Origin: Eudoraea adriatica DSM 19308
GTDB lineage: Bacteria; Bacteroidota; Bacteroidia; Flavobacteriales; Flavobacteriaceae
DNA length: 64,000 nucleotides
Direction: 5' to 3'
NCBI RefSeq assembly: GCF_000382125.1
Contig: NZ_KB907548.1
Location: forward strand, 124,001-188,000
In this document: in pieces, positions 1 through 9,703 of the stretch
Numbering within the stretch: position 1 is the stretch's first letter
Layout: every line of letters begins with the position of its first letter
Notes under the pieces: model-generated
The model's input: the letters and a program-made list of their open reading frames with translations, nothing else
The model's database searches: none
What the model was told of the DNA's origin: nothing
Position numbers and translations under genes: made by a program

Positions 1-579
1 CTTGGCTAAAGCACAAAACAAATGGGCAAAATCCTGACAAACCCCATGTCTGTTACTGATAATTTCTATCAAAGTAGTATTGACATCCGTAACATTGGTT
101 GTGTAATAGATGTGATTAAAAACCCATTGATTGAGATCCTGAAGATTTTCAAAAATAGACTTGGATTCATTAAAGCTGAATATTTTGTCATGATTTGACG
201 GAATGGCCGTAAAATGCGTTGTTCTTAGAAAGGGTTCAAAGTCTACTTTAAATTCCAATTCCTGAACTTTCTTAAAAGCTTGTTCCCTGCTGAATTCATC
301 TGCAAAATCAAAAGGATTAACCTTCTTTTTTACTAAACTGAATTTGGCTTCAAAAGAAATGTCTTTAAATTTTTCCCTTGGTTGTACACGGATAGTGTTG
401 AAACCATAACCGTTTACAGAATGTTCATTAATAGCATGAACGGAGTTTTTAAAATCTATTTTGATATGAGTTTGTGTATCATTTTCTTCAGGAATGATGA
501 GAAATTGCCAATGTGCATCTGTAATCCATGAATCATAATGGTTTTCAGCTCTATAAACAATGGAATATTCTAATGACAT
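1..579 (-). CDS. Transglutaminase-like cysteine peptidase family protein (3' part outside window)
   Basis: The first 193 residues are present; the C-terminal part lies beyond the window edge. The N-terminal 150 or so residues resemble the beta-rich bacterial transglutaminase N-terminal domain. They are followed by the start of the transglutaminase core, where the motif HGVCQDFAH carries the predicted nucleophile Cys181. The catalytic His and Asp would be off the window. The start is the ATG at 579, which gives MSLEYSIVYRAENHYD, a usual start for this family. It lies 43 nt downstream of the alpha-E gene and on the same strand, so it is probably the third gene of that operon. Such proteins are predicted to cut or form amide bonds in partnership with the ATP-grasp and alpha-E proteins; the substrate is unknown. 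Confidence 0.85.
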   Translation of the reverse strand, partial: MSLEYSIVYRAENHYDSWITDAHWQFLIIPEENDTQTHIKIDFKNSVHAINEHSVNGYGFNTIRVQPREKFKDISFEAKFSLVKKKVNPFDFADEFSREQAFKKVQELEFKVDFEPFLRTTHFTAIPSNHDKIFSFNESKSIFENLQDLNQWVFNHIYYTTNVTDVNTTLIEIISNRHGVCQDFAHLFCALAK

Positions 580-622
580 AAGTATTTTATAGCCGTACTA
601 AGGTAGGTGATAGAAAATGATT

Positions 623-1570
623 TTAGTAGTTGAAATACTCCTTTTCCATTTTTGTGCTGATTTGCACTAAACTGCTAAGTATATCTTCAATAAAACTCTG
701 AATATCCCCTTCTATTTCTTCAATGTGTTTATATTCATACTCTGATCTTACTTTGCCAACCAGGAATGCCGTAGCATTTTTATTGTAGTGTTTGCTTGTG
801 TCTAACTCCCTAATATGTTTATAAACCTGGTTTAGGCTATTCATAATAGATCTTGGGCAGTTTGGGTTTAAAATCAAGAATTCCAAAGTTGAGATGCTGT
901 TAGGAGGTTTTTTATACAAACGCCTCATCATATCATATGATTCAGCACATTTTAATAAGGTAGTCCACTCAAAACTATTGCTAAACTTATCTCCATAGCT
1001 GCCTTGTGCTTCCAGTGCATCACGATATTTGGCATTAATCATTCGAATTATCTGAGTAGCTCTTTCAATATTTACGCCCATCATTATTATTGCATAAGCC
1101 TCATTGTGTAATAATGTGCCGCGAATTTTACCACGTAAAATGGCCGTCATTTCGGTAACATTTGTTGTAAAGTCATGAAGACCATTTTTTACAAGAACAG
1201 CGGGATCGTAGTTTATTATAAAATGATAAAATTTATTTATAGACTCATATAGCCCGGTAGAGATAAGATCCCGGGCGCTATTGGCATTTTCGCGTGCATT
1301 TTTTACATTGTTAATTATTGAATATGCTGATTCGGGGTTCAGACCAATATTAAAAAGTACTTCCTCTTCACTAATATCTGCGGATTGATCTAGTTGCGGC
1401 TCGCCAACCATAAATAGCATAGATCGCAATACAAATTGCCTGGATTGAGACAAATCATTAGGAGCATCAAGGGAAGAAAAATAATTAACGCTTAGATATC
1501 TGGCAATATGTTCAGAGCGTTCAATGTATCTGCCCATCCAAAAAAGGTTATCTGCTACTCTTGCAAGCAT
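623..1570 (-). CDS. Alpha-E domain-containing protein (DUF403)
   Basis: The 315-residue protein has the hallmark N-terminus MLARVADNLFWMGRYIERSE and is helix-rich throughout, as expected for the alpha-E fold, at the usual family length. No signal peptide or membrane segment is seen. The alpha-E domain has no assigned catalytic activity. It is almost always encoded beside circularly permuted ATP-grasp and transglutaminase-like proteins, and that is the arrangement here: 7 nt after the ATP-grasp gene and 43 nt before the transglutaminase-like gene. From that context it is predicted to be a structural or substrate-presenting partner in a peptide-ligation pathway. The family assignment is secure; the role is inference. 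Confidence 0.9.
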   Translation of the reverse strand: MLARVADNLFWMGRYIERSEHIARYLSVNYFSSLDAPNDLSQSRQFVLRSMLFMVGEPQLDQSADISEEEVLFNIGLNPESAYSIINNVKNARENANSARDLISTGLYESINKFYHFIINYDPAVLVKNGLHDFTTNVTEMTAILRGKIRGTLLHNEAYAIIMMGVNIERATQIIRMINAKYRDALEAQGSYGDKFSNSFEWTTLLKCAESYDMMRRLYKKPPNSISTLEFLILNPNCPRSIMNSLNQVYKHIRELDTSKHYNKNATAFLVGKVRSEYEYKHIEEIEGDIQSFIEDILSSLVQISTKMEKEYFNY

Positions 1571-1577
1571 AATTTAT

Positions 1578-3041
1578 TTATTTTTTTAGAACCCAGGTGT
1601 CCTTGGAACCACCTCCCTGCGATGAATTAACTATTAAATTTCCTTTTTTTAAAGCCACCCTGGTCAAACCTCCCTTAAGTACAAACTCTTTATCTTTACC
1701 TAGTACGGTAAATACTCTAAGGTCTACATGCCGTTGTTCAAAGGATTCGTTTTCTGCAATATAGGTAGGGTGCACAGAAAGAGACATAATGGGCTGTGCT
1801 ACATATCTTCTTGGATCTGACTTAACCTGTTTTTTTACCTTTTCAATTTCTTTTTTGGTCAATCTATTGCCAATTGAGATTCCGTATCCGCCAGCCTCGT
1901 CTACAGGCTTGATGACCAGTCGTTGAATGTTGTCCAAAACATATTTTAATTCGTCCGGTCTGTTGCAATGGTATGTATGAACATTATTCAAGATGGGTTC
2001 TTCATCTAAATAGTACCTGATTATTTCCGGCAAGTATGTATAAACTGCCTTATCATCAGCGACTCCTGTTCCGGGAGCATTGGCTATCGTTACATTGCCT
2101 TTTTTGTATGCTGCGAATAAGCCGGGAACCCCTAATGTAGAATCGGGTTTAAATTCTAAGGGATCAATAAATAAATCATCAATACGGCGGTAAATAATAT
2201 CTACCTTTTGAGGACCTCTGATAGTTTTCATATACACAAAATCATTCTCTACAAAAAGATCACGGCCTTCAACTAATTCAACACCCATTGTTTTTGCCAG
2301 ATATGAATGCTCATAATAGGCAGAATTGTACATCCCCGGAGTAATAACAACAGATACCGGTATATCAACCCCATGGGGTTTAGTTGTTTCAAGTAGTTCC
2401 AATAAATTTTCGGCATAATCAGTGACCGTATGGGTTTGATAATGGTTAAAAACTCCAAATAGAGCCCTTTTAAGAGCGGTACGGTTACAAATAACATAAC
2501 TTACCCCGGAAGGACAGCGAATATTATCTTCCAATACATAATAATTACCATCATTGTGTTTGATAATATCTATTCCGGAGATATGATTATATATATCGCC
2601 CGGAGGATCTACTCCCATCATTTGGTGCAAGTAATTCCCTGAGGAACTTATTAGTTCCATTGGTATCAGGCCTTGCTTGATTATTTTTTTTTCATGATAA
2701 ATATCCCAAAGAAAAAGATTAAGTGCTTTACTGCGTTGAATTGCACCACGCTCTATAAAGTCCCATTCTTTTGGATCAATTATTCTGGGAAATAAATCAA
2801 ATGGGAATATTTTTTCCTGAGACTTTTTCTTGCTATAAACCTGAAATGTAATACCCTGATTAAAGAAAGAAGACCTGGCTTTGACGTTAAGGCTGGCATA
2901 ATCTTCTATGGAATGCTCCCCATATAAATCAAAAAGCTTTTTGTAAACCTCTTTTACATTTCCATCATTATCATAAATTTCATCATATAATGATGGATTT
3001 CTTAGGTAGGATGAAAAGATCTGATTTTTGATTTTTGTCAT
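1578..3041 (-). CDS. Circularly permuted ATP-grasp type 2 protein
   Basis: This 487-residue protein belongs to the circularly permuted ATP-grasp family (DUF404/DUF407 type). Recognisable segments are GVDPPGDIYNHISGIDI near residue 145, EDNIRCPSGVSYVICNR near 170-187, and the C-terminal nucleotide-binding part RLVIKPVDEAGGYGISIG near 373-390, followed by RRYVAQPIMSLS. ATP-grasp enzymes activate a carboxylate as acyl phosphate and join it to an amine, so a ligase activity is expected; the substrate is not known. It is the first gene of the minus-strand operon with the alpha-E and transglutaminase-like genes. The divergent metalloprotease gene starts about 190 nt away. It is soluble, without a signal peptide. 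Confidence 0.9.
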   Translation of the reverse strand: MTKIKNQIFSSYLRNPSLYDEIYDNDGNVKEVYKKLFDLYGEHSIEDYASLNVKARSSFFNQGITFQVYSKKKSQEKIFPFDLFPRIIDPKEWDFIERGAIQRSKALNLFLWDIYHEKKIIKQGLIPMELISSSGNYLHQMMGVDPPGDIYNHISGIDIIKHNDGNYYVLEDNIRCPSGVSYVICNRTALKRALFGVFNHYQTHTVTDYAENLLELLETTKPHGVDIPVSVVITPGMYNSAYYEHSYLAKTMGVELVEGRDLFVENDFVYMKTIRGPQKVDIIYRRIDDLFIDPLEFKPDSTLGVPGLFAAYKKGNVTIANAPGTGVADDKAVYTYLPEIIRYYLDEEPILNNVHTYHCNRPDELKYVLDNIQRLVIKPVDEAGGYGISIGNRLTKKEIEKVKKQVKSDPRRYVAQPIMSLSVHPTYIAENESFEQRHVDLRVFTVLGKDKEFVLKGGLTRVALKKGNLIVNSSQGGGSKDTWVLKK

Positions 3042-3234
3042 ACAAATTACTTTTTATCAATATAGTGGATTTTACTAAGCTTATGAATGGATAATTCAAA
3101 ATAATCGTACTTGTTTTTTAGTTATAAATTAAAATAACCCACAAATTAATGCGGATTTAATTATTTTCAATAAGTAGCAAGTTTCGTTAAGTTATTAGTG
3201 GAATTTATCTAAATTTAGCCCTTAATTTCCGACT

Positions 3235-5634
3235 ATGAGAAACATTTTGTCCTTTATTATGGCGCTTGCCATATGTCAATTTACCAATGCGCAATTCACT
3301 GAAGGAAGCAAAGCATTTCAAAAATTTGAAGGGTTTTATGATTTTTATTACGATGCAGCCAGTGATAAGATTTTTCTGGAAATTGATGATCTTCAAAAGC
3401 CTTTTCTATATGTTTATTCCTTGAGTAGTGGCATAGGAAGTAATGATATAGGTATGGATAGGGGGAAACTTGGAAATGAGCAAGTTGTGTATTTTAAAAA
3501 GGCGGGAAATAAACTTCTTCTGATTCAACCCAATTTAAAATACAGGGCACTTACGGACAATAATCTGGAAAAAAAATCTGTGGAACAGGCTTTTGCCAAA
3601 TCTGTACTTTTTGGTTTTGAAATAGTGGAAAAAGTAAACGGTAAGTACATCATTGATCTAAGCGACTTTTTAATTCAGGATGCTTTTGGGGTGGCAGATA
3701 CCCTCGTGCAAAAAAAGCAGGGGACTTACAAGCTTGATAAGACCAAAAGTGCCATGGCACTTGAAAGAACGAAGGCCTTTCCAAAAAATATGGAGTTTGA
3801 TGTAACACTTACTTTCAAGGGAGAACCCAAAGGAAACTTTATCAGATCAGTTACCCCGAACCCAAATCTGGTCACTGTAGCGCAACATCATTCATTCATT
3901 GAATTACCCGATGAAAATTATAAAGAACGGGTTTTTGACCCAAGAAGCGGATCCTACCCTTTTTCATATTATGACTATGCTACACCGGTCCAGGAATCTA
4001 TTTTAAAACGATTCATTACCAGACACCGTTTGTCTAAAAAAAATCCGGAGGCTGCAGTAAGTGAAGCCGTTGAGCCTATTGTTTATTACCTGGACAACGG
4101 CACGCCCGAACCGGTAAGATCGGCTTTATTAGAGGGGGGCAAGTGGTGGAATGAGGCATTTGAGGCCATAGGCTATAAAGATGCATTTCAGCTAAAGATG
4201 TTGCCGGATGAGGCAGATCCTTTGGATGTCAGGTATAATGTTATTCAATGGGTACACCGATCTACAAGGGGCTGGAGCTATGGCAGCAGTATTACAGATC
4301 CCAGGACAGGTGAGATAATAAAAGGTCATGTAAGTTTGGGAAGTTTAAGGATCAGACAGGATTTTTTAATAGCGCAGGCTTTGATGAACCAGTCTTTTAA
4401 AGAGCGGGATGATAATTACAATGCAATGCTGGATTTGGCATTGGCAAGAATCAGACAATTGTCTGCTCACGAAATAGGTCATACACTTGGCTTTACGCAT
4501 AATTTCGCGGCAAGTACCAATCAAAGAGCCTCTGTAATGGATTATCCGCATCCTAAGTTTAAAATTGTGAATGGGGAGATTGATTTTTCCGAGGCTTATG
4601 ACACAGGAATAGGAGAATGGGATAAAACAACTGTAGCCTATTCCTATTCTGAATTTGCAAAAGGAACGGACGAAAAGCAAGCCCTGAACAAAATACTGGA
4701 GGAGTCCATCAATAATGGATTTCGCTTTATTTCCGACCAGGACGCAAGGCCTCTGGGCGGGGCACATGCATTGGCGCATTTGTGGGACAACGGTGAGAAT
4801 GCAGGTGCGGAGCTGGAAAACGTATTGAAGATCAGGGAAATAGCCATTGGGAATTTTTCTATAGACAATATTCGAAAAAATGAACCAAATACCACTTTGG
4901 AAGATGTTTTTGCCCCACTTTATTTTTTTCACAGATATCAGACAGAAGCAGTAGCCAAAATGATTGGTGGCCTGGACTATAACTATGCTTTGAAAGGCGA
5001 TGGTCAGAAAACGGTTGAAACTGTGGATAAAGCTCTGCAGGTTAAAGCGCTTAAAGTGTTACTAAAAACATTAGATGCAAATGAAATTGCCATCCCGGAG
5101 GACAAATTATCATTGTTTCCGCCTAGAGCTATTGGATATCCCAGGACCAGGGAATCATTTAAAGGCAGGACAGGAGTTTCTTTTGATGCCCTTTCTGCCC
5201 CTGAGACAGCTTCGGATATGACCTTAGGGGTATTGTTGCACCCTGAAAGGACATCGCGATTAATCCAACAGAAAAGCCTGGATACCCAGCAAATTGGATT
5301 GGAGTATGTCCTTGACCAATTGGTTCAAAATACCATTGCCAAAGACCTGAAAGACCCATATTTTAATGAAGTCCAGAGGTCAATCAATTACCGGGTACTT
5401 TATCATATTATGAACCTGGCAGCCCATAAAGCTGTTCATCCCCAGGTAAATGCCATAGCAAATCACCAACTTAAATCAATTAAGGCAAGCCTGCAGGCCG
5501 GCAAAGATGATTTGGATGTCCGGGAAATGATCAGAAGGATTGATTACTTTTATAGCGAACCGGCAGAATTTAAGGTTATAGAAGCACCTAAAATACCGGA
5601 TGGATCTCCCATAGGGATGGCTTGTATGGAATAG
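3235..5634 (+). CDS. Secreted zinc-dependent metalloprotease (DUF5117/DUF5118-type metzincin)
   Basis: The 799-residue protein starts with a Sec signal peptide (MRNILSFIMALAICQFTNAQ), so it is exported to the periplasm or beyond. The zinc motif is HEIGHTLGFTH: His412, Glu413, His416 and His422, the HExxHxxGxxH pattern of metzincins. A Met-containing turn (SVMDYPHP) follows about 20 residues later. The N-terminal 200 residues fit the DUF5118 and DUF5117 regions found before such catalytic domains in Bacteroidota. It probably hydrolyses peptides, but the natural substrate is unknown. The start codon is followed at once by the signal peptide. The threonine aldolase gene follows with an 17-nt gap and may be cotranscribed. 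Confidence 0.9.
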   Translation: MRNILSFIMALAICQFTNAQFTEGSKAFQKFEGFYDFYYDAASDKIFLEIDDLQKPFLYVYSLSSGIGSNDIGMDRGKLGNEQVVYFKKAGNKLLLIQPNLKYRALTDNNLEKKSVEQAFAKSVLFGFEIVEKVNGKYIIDLSDFLIQDAFGVADTLVQKKQGTYKLDKTKSAMALERTKAFPKNMEFDVTLTFKGEPKGNFIRSVTPNPNLVTVAQHHSFIELPDENYKERVFDPRSGSYPFSYYDYATPVQESILKRFITRHRLSKKNPEAAVSEAVEPIVYYLDNGTPEPVRSALLEGGKWWNEAFEAIGYKDAFQLKMLPDEADPLDVRYNVIQWVHRSTRGWSYGSSITDPRTGEIIKGHVSLGSLRIRQDFLIAQALMNQSFKERDDNYNAMLDLALARIRQLSAHEIGHTLGFTHNFAASTNQRASVMDYPHPKFKIVNGEIDFSEAYDTGIGEWDKTTVAYSYSEFAKGTDEKQALNKILEESINNGFRFISDQDARPLGGAHALAHLWDNGENAGAELENVLKIREIAIGNFSIDNIRKNEPNTTLEDVFAPLYFFHRYQTEAVAKMIGGLDYNYALKGDGQKTVETVDKALQVKALKVLLKTLDANEIAIPEDKLSLFPPRAIGYPRTRESFKGRTGVSFDALSAPETASDMTLGVLLHPERTSRLIQQKSLDTQQIGLEYVLDQLVQNTIAKDLKDPYFNEVQRSINYRVLYHIMNLAAHKAVHPQVNAIANHQLKSIKASLQAGKDDLDVREMIRRIDYFYSEPAEFKVIEAPKIPDGSPIGMACME

Positions 5635-5651
5635 AAAGAAACACCAGACAC

Positions 5652-6674
5652 ATGAAAATTAATTTAATCAGTGATACGGTTACCAAACCCTCACCCGGAA
5701 TGCTGGATGCTATGATGTCTGCAGAGGTAGGTGATGACGTTTTTAAGGCAGACCCCACAGTTAACAGGCTGGAAGAAAAGGTGGCTGCTATGTTTAACAG
5801 GGAAGCAGCACTTTACTTTCCCAGTGGCACTATGACCAATCAAACTGCGATAAAACTGCATACCAATCCCGGAGATCAATTGATTTGTGACAAATATGCC
5901 CATGTTTATAATTATGAGGGAGGGGGAGTGAGTTTTAATAGCGGAGTTTCCTGTAAATTAGTAGATGGTTACCGGGGCATGATGACCTCAGCCCAGGTGG
6001 AGGAAGCTATAAACCCTCCGGATTTTTATCATAGCCCTTTGACTTCTCTTGTGTGCGTAGAAAATACTACCAATAAGGGCGGCGGAGCATGTTGGGATTT
6101 TTCTGAACTCGAACGTATTAAAAAGGTTTGTGAAAAGCATGGTCTTGCTTATCATTTGGACGGGGCAAGGATATGGAACGCAATGGTTGAAAAAGGGGAA
6201 TCTGCAAAACAATATGGCGAATTATTTGATACCATCAGTGTTTGCCTGAGCAAGGGGCTGGGATGCCCTGTGGGCTCTGTTTTGGTAGGCGACAAAGAAA
6301 TGATAGACCAGGCATTACGAATTAGAAAAATTTTGGGGGGAGGTATGCGCCAGGCTGGTTTTATGGCCGCGGCGGGCATTTACGCACTGGATCACCAAAT
6401 TGAGCGACTAGCGGAAGATCATAGAAAAGCTAAAGAAATTGGTGTTATACTACAAGGTTTGCCTTTTACAAAGAAAGTGGAACCCATAGAGACCAATATT
6501 ATAATCTTTGAAATAAACGAAGATTATTTGAGGGAGCAGGCTTTTATTGAAAAACTTCTGGAAAAGGACATACATTTAATTGGAATGGGTAGTTCGAAAC
6601 TTCGAATAGTAACTCATATGGACTATACTGATCAAATGCACGATACTTTGCTGAAAACTTTAAAAACCCTCTAA
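5652..6674 (+). CDS. ltaE: Low-specificity L-threonine aldolase family PLP enzyme
   Basis: The 340-residue fold-type I PLP enzyme is expected to split L-threonine or L-allo-threonine into glycine and acetaldehyde. Visible motifs are the start KINLISDTVTKPSPGML, the AALYFPSGTMTNQ cofactor segment, YHLDGARIWNA with the PLP-contacting Asp, and the Schiff-base lysine in SVCLSKGLGCPVGS near residue 200. I place the start at the ATG at 5652 rather than an upstream in-frame ATG at 5622. The upstream one overlaps the metalloprotease end and adds ten residues not seen in the family. The 3' end overlaps the convergent YegP-like gene by 15 nt. Confidence 0.9.
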   Translation: MKINLISDTVTKPSPGMLDAMMSAEVGDDVFKADPTVNRLEEKVAAMFNREAALYFPSGTMTNQTAIKLHTNPGDQLICDKYAHVYNYEGGGVSFNSGVSCKLVDGYRGMMTSAQVEEAINPPDFYHSPLTSLVCVENTTNKGGGACWDFSELERIKKVCEKHGLAYHLDGARIWNAMVEKGESAKQYGELFDTISVCLSKGLGCPVGSVLVGDKEMIDQALRIRKILGGGMRQAGFMAAAGIYALDHQIERLAEDHRKAKEIGVILQGLPFTKKVEPIETNIIIFEINEDYLREQAFIEKLLEKDIHLIGMGSSKLRIVTHMDYTDQMHDTLLKTLKTL

Positions 6675-6992
6675 GTAATCAGACTTGTTAAGGGTAGCTA
6701 TTCTTTTTTTAAGGTTTTTTATGCCATTTTCCATTCCCGCTTCGGATCCATAAAGCTGGCTATTTCCAATGAGTTGTCCATTTTTGTTTTTCAGATTAAA
6801 AAGAAAGTTTCCATCATGGTCTGTCTTCCGTTCAAAGATGTAATGCTGTTTATCGAGCTGATCCAAACTACTGACAACATTCCTAATCTCCTCTTTACTA
6901 GTAAATCCAACACTATAAAACAAGGTGTTGCCATTGGTGGTATTTAAAGAAAAATTATAGGTGTTGTTATCTTCCTTATTAATCTTAATCAT
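6660..6992 (-). CDS. YegP family protein (DUF1508)
   Basis: The 110-residue protein carries two copies of the DUF1508/YegP repeat. The first holds NGNTLFYSVGFTSKEEI and the second NGQLIGNSQLYGSEAGMENGI, each followed by a helix (VVSSL, IKNLKKRI). The family is small, cytoplasmic and widespread, with a beta-beta-alpha fold and no settled biochemical function. The gene stands alone on the minus strand, convergent with and overlapping the last 15 nt of the threonine aldolase gene. A 110-nt gap separates it from the YbaB gene on the same strand. Confidence 0.85.
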   Translation of the reverse strand: MIKINKEDNNTYNFSLNTTNGNTLFYSVGFTSKEEIRNVVSSLDQLDKQHYIFERKTDHDGNFLFNLKNKNGQLIGNSQLYGSEAGMENGIKNLKKRIATLNKSDYLEGF

Positions 6993-7103
6993 GTAGTGCT
7001 TTTTTTTAAAAGTATTAAATAATTACCAACTATCATACATAATTAACAAACAAGGAAACGCACAATTCACCTTGTGATCAGGCGTCTAAACCCTATGGAC
7101 CAA

Positions 7104-7430
7104 TCATTTAAAAAAGGAATCCATACCCGGAATATTAGGCATTCCATCTTTGGCCACTGCTGCCAATTCTGTTTCATTTACCCGTGTTGCTTTATCTATT
7201 GCCTTATTTAAAATGAGTACGAGATAATCTTCCAATTGCTCCTTGTCTTTCAGCAGTTCATCATCAATATTAATAGCTTTCAAAGTTCTATTGGCCGTAA
7301 TGGTTACGGAAAGAAGGTTATCAGACGATTTTTCTTCAACAATGACAGAATTCAATCGTTCTTTTGTTGCTTTTACCTTTTCCTGGGTTTCTTTTAGTTT
7401 TCCCATCATTCCTGCTAAGTCTCCAAACAT
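7104..7430 (-). CDS. YbaB/EbfC family nucleoid-associated protein
   Basis: The 108-residue protein matches YbaB/EbfC. It has the N-terminal helix [21 protein letters not shown], a central beta-sheet region with [20 protein letters not shown], and a C-terminal helix [18 protein letters not shown]. These proteins form dimers that bind DNA and coat the nucleoid. In many bacteria the gene sits next to dnaX-recR, but that is not the case here. It is divergent from the S9 oligopeptidase gene across 62 nt. A TAATTTTG element on its strand lies about 27 nt upstream of the start. Confidence 0.9.
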   Translation of the reverse strand: MFGDLAGMMGKLKETQEKVKATKERLNSVIVEEKSSDNLLSVTITANRTLKAINIDDELLKDKEQLEDYLVLILNKAIDKATRVNETELAAVAKDGMPNIPGMDSFFK

Positions 7431-7456
7431 ATTTTACGTTTTATTATTACTAAAAT

Positions 7457-7464
7457 CAAAATTA
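7457..7464 (-). promoter_or_regulatory. Putative -7 element (TAATTTTG) for the YbaB gene
   Basis: On the minus strand these eight bases read TAATTTTG, a perfect match to the Bacteroidota -7 consensus TAnnTTTG. They lie 26 nt upstream of the YbaB start. No well-spaced TTG -33 element was found, so only the -7 box is proposed. Confidence 0.4.
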
Positions 7465-7492
7465 CTAAATTGCGCCTTCAAAAATTGCTATA

Positions 7493-9634
7493 ATGACCCA
7501 CTTTCTTAAGAGGAGAATCGTTTTGTTCTTTGCTCTAATAGTGGCCATTGCTTGTCAGAATCAAAATCAAAATATGGAAGTTATTGAGGCCCCCAAAGCT
7601 AATAGTATACCTGTAAAATTAGAAAAACATGGTGATATTCGGGTGGATGACTATTATTGGCTAAACCAGCGTGATAATAAGGAAGTAATCGCCTATTTGG
7701 AAGAAGAAAATAAGTTTTACAATGCCTTAACCGAGCATACAAAAACTTTTCAGGAGGAATTGTTTGAAGAAATGAAGGGCCGTATCAAGGAAGACGATAC
7801 ATCATTACCTTATAAACTTAATGGATATTGGTACATAACCAGGTATGAAAAAGGAAAGGAGTACCCTGTTTATTCCCGAAAAAAGGATAACCTGGAAGCC
7901 GCAGAAGAGATAATTTTTAATTGTAATGAGCTGGCAATGGGGCACGAGTATTTTGATCTTAGAGGTATCACCGTAAGTCCCGATAATAAACTTGCTGCAT
8001 TTGGCACAGATACAATAAGCAGGAGGCAATACCACATTCAGATAAAGAACCTTGTTACAGGGGAAATTTATCCGGATAAAATAGATAATACCACAGGAAG
8101 CGCCGCCTGGGCGAATGACAATAAAACCATATTTTATACAAAGAAAGATCCGGTTACTTTGCGATCAGATAAAATATATAAGCATGTACTGGGTAATTCT
8201 GGTGTGGAGGATGAATTAATATTCCATGAGCAGGATGATACCTTCAATACATTTGTTTACAAATCCAAATCCAGAAAATATATCATTATTGGTTCTTATA
8301 GCACTTTAACATCGGAATTTCAAATACTTAACGCGGATGAGCCCAATGGGAATTTTAAATTGTTCTCTCAAAGGGAAAAGGGCCTGGAATATTCTATCTA
8401 TCATTTTGAAAGCAATTTTTATATCCTCACAAACAGGGATAAAGCCACCAATTTTAAATTAATGAAGGTTGATGAGAAAAATACATCTTCTGAAAATTGG
8501 GAAGAGTTTATTGCGCACAGACCGGATATTCTATTAGAGGATATTGAAATATTTAAGGATTACTATGTCCTCACGGAACGAGATAATGGCCTTAATAAAC
8601 TAAAAATTACCAAATGGGATGATACTGACAGTTATTATATCCCATTTAATAGTGAAACCTATGTTGCATATCCTTATGCAAACCCTGATTTTGATACGGA
8701 AAGTTTTCGTTACGTATATAATTCTATGACTTCACCATATGCCATAATTGATTTTAATATGAATACTAAGGTGGAGGAAATAAAAAAAGAACAAGAAGTT
8801 TTGGGAGGTAAATTTAATAAAGAGAATTACCTTTCTAAACGAATATGGGCAGAGGCACGCGATGGGGCTAAAGTGCCAGTTTCATTGATCTATCATAAGG
8901 ACACCAAATTAGATGGGACCAGCCCGCTTTTACAATATGGCTATGGTTCTTATGGCAGTACCTCAGATCCGTATTTTTCTTCGGCAAGGTTAAGCCTCTT
9001 AGACAGGGGATTTGTTTATGCCATTGCCCACGTGCGAGGTGGAGAATACCTCGGCCGGCCTTGGTATGAAGAGGGGAAGCTCCTGAATAAGAAAAACACG
9101 TTTACAGATTTTATAGATTGCTCCAGGTTTTTGATTGAAAAAAAATACACGAGTAAGGAACATTTATATGCATATGGCGGTTCAGCCGGCGGTTTACTCA
9201 TGGGTGCTATAGTTAATATGAATCCTGAACTTTATAATGGGGTAATAGCTGCTGTGCCATTTGTAGATGTCATCACAACTATGCTAGATGATACAATTCC
9301 ACTAACCACCGGAGAATTTGATGAATGGGGGGATCCCAATAATAAAGAGCATTATGACTATATGAAATCGTATTCCCCATATGATAATATTGTGGTTCAG
9401 GACTATCCTAATATGCTCGTAACCACAGGTTTACATGATTCTCAGGTCCAATATTGGGAACCTGCAAAATGGGTGGCGAAAATTAGAGTTTATAAAACGG
9501 ATGAAAATAAACTTTTTCTTTATACCAATATGGATGCAGGACATGGCGGTGCCTCCGGAAGATTCGAGGCATTGAAAGAAACAGCTAAAGAATATAGTTT
9601 CCTGATAGATTTAGAAGGTAAAACAGGTAAATAA
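7493..9634 (+). CDS. S9 family oligopeptidase (oligopeptidase B / prolyl oligopeptidase type) lipoprotein
   Basis: The 713-residue serine peptidase has a lipoprotein signal with the lipobox ending at Cys21 (VAIAC), so it is probably tethered in the periplasm. A seven-bladed beta-propeller (about residues 100-430) precedes the alpha/beta hydrolase domain. The catalytic triad is visible: Ser564 in GGSAGG, Asp649 in TGLHDSQV and His684 in DAGHGG. The start of the mature protein (YYWLNQRDNKEV) and the segment AHVRGGEYLGRPWYEEGK match the oligopeptidase B/PtrB branch, which cuts short peptides after basic residues. The exact specificity here is inferred. The gene is separate from its downstream neighbour, which has its own -7 element. 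Confidence 0.9.
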   Translation: MTHFLKRRIVLFFALIVAIACQNQNQNMEVIEAPKANSIPVKLEKHGDIRVDDYYWLNQRDNKEVIAYLEEENKFYNALTEHTKTFQEELFEEMKGRIKEDDTSLPYKLNGYWYITRYEKGKEYPVYSRKKDNLEAAEEIIFNCNELAMGHEYFDLRGITVSPDNKLAAFGTDTISRRQYHIQIKNLVTGEIYPDKIDNTTGSAAWANDNKTIFYTKKDPVTLRSDKIYKHVLGNSGVEDELIFHEQDDTFNTFVYKSKSRKYIIIGSYSTLTSEFQILNADEPNGNFKLFSQREKGLEYSIYHFESNFYILTNRDKATNFKLMKVDEKNTSSENWEEFIAHRPDILLEDIEIFKDYYVLTERDNGLNKLKITKWDDTDSYYIPFNSETYVAYPYANPDFDTESFRYVYNSMTSPYAIIDFNMNTKVEEIKKEQEVLGGKFNKENYLSKRIWAEARDGAKVPVSLIYHKDTKLDGTSPLLQYGYGSYGSTSDPYFSSARLSLLDRGFVYAIAHVRGGEYLGRPWYEEGKLLNKKNTFTDFIDCSRFLIEKKYTSKEHLYAYGGSAGGLLMGAIVNMNPELYNGVIAAVPFVDVITTMLDDTIPLTTGEFDEWGDPNNKEHYDYMKSYSPYDNIVVQDYPNMLVTTGLHDSQVQYWEPAKWVAKIRVYKTDENKLFLYTNMDAGHGGASGRFEALKETAKEYSFLIDLEGKTGK

Positions 9635-9645
9635 AAAAAAAATAG

Positions 9646-9653
9646 TAATTTTG
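9646..9653 (+). promoter_or_regulatory. Putative -7 element (TAATTTTG) for the cysteine-synthase-like gene
   Basis: TAATTTTG matches TAnnTTTG exactly and lies about 50 nt before the ATG at 9704. It is in the 69-nt gap after the oligopeptidase gene, directly downstream of an A-rich run. No clear -33 TTG is present. Confidence 0.45.
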
Positions 9654-9703
9654 TCGCCAGATAATATTTTGGCAGAAAAGATATATCGACCTAACCTTTC
9701 TTT

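Noticed and set aside
4366-4932. 188-residue minus-strand ORF inside the metalloprotease gene
   Set aside because: It is antisense to the conserved zinc-binding region, has no recognisable motif and reads as a shadow frame.
5622-5651. Upstream in-frame ATG as start of the threonine aldolase
   Set aside because: It overlaps the metalloprotease end and adds ten residues absent from the family; the ATG at 5652 gives the normal N-terminus.
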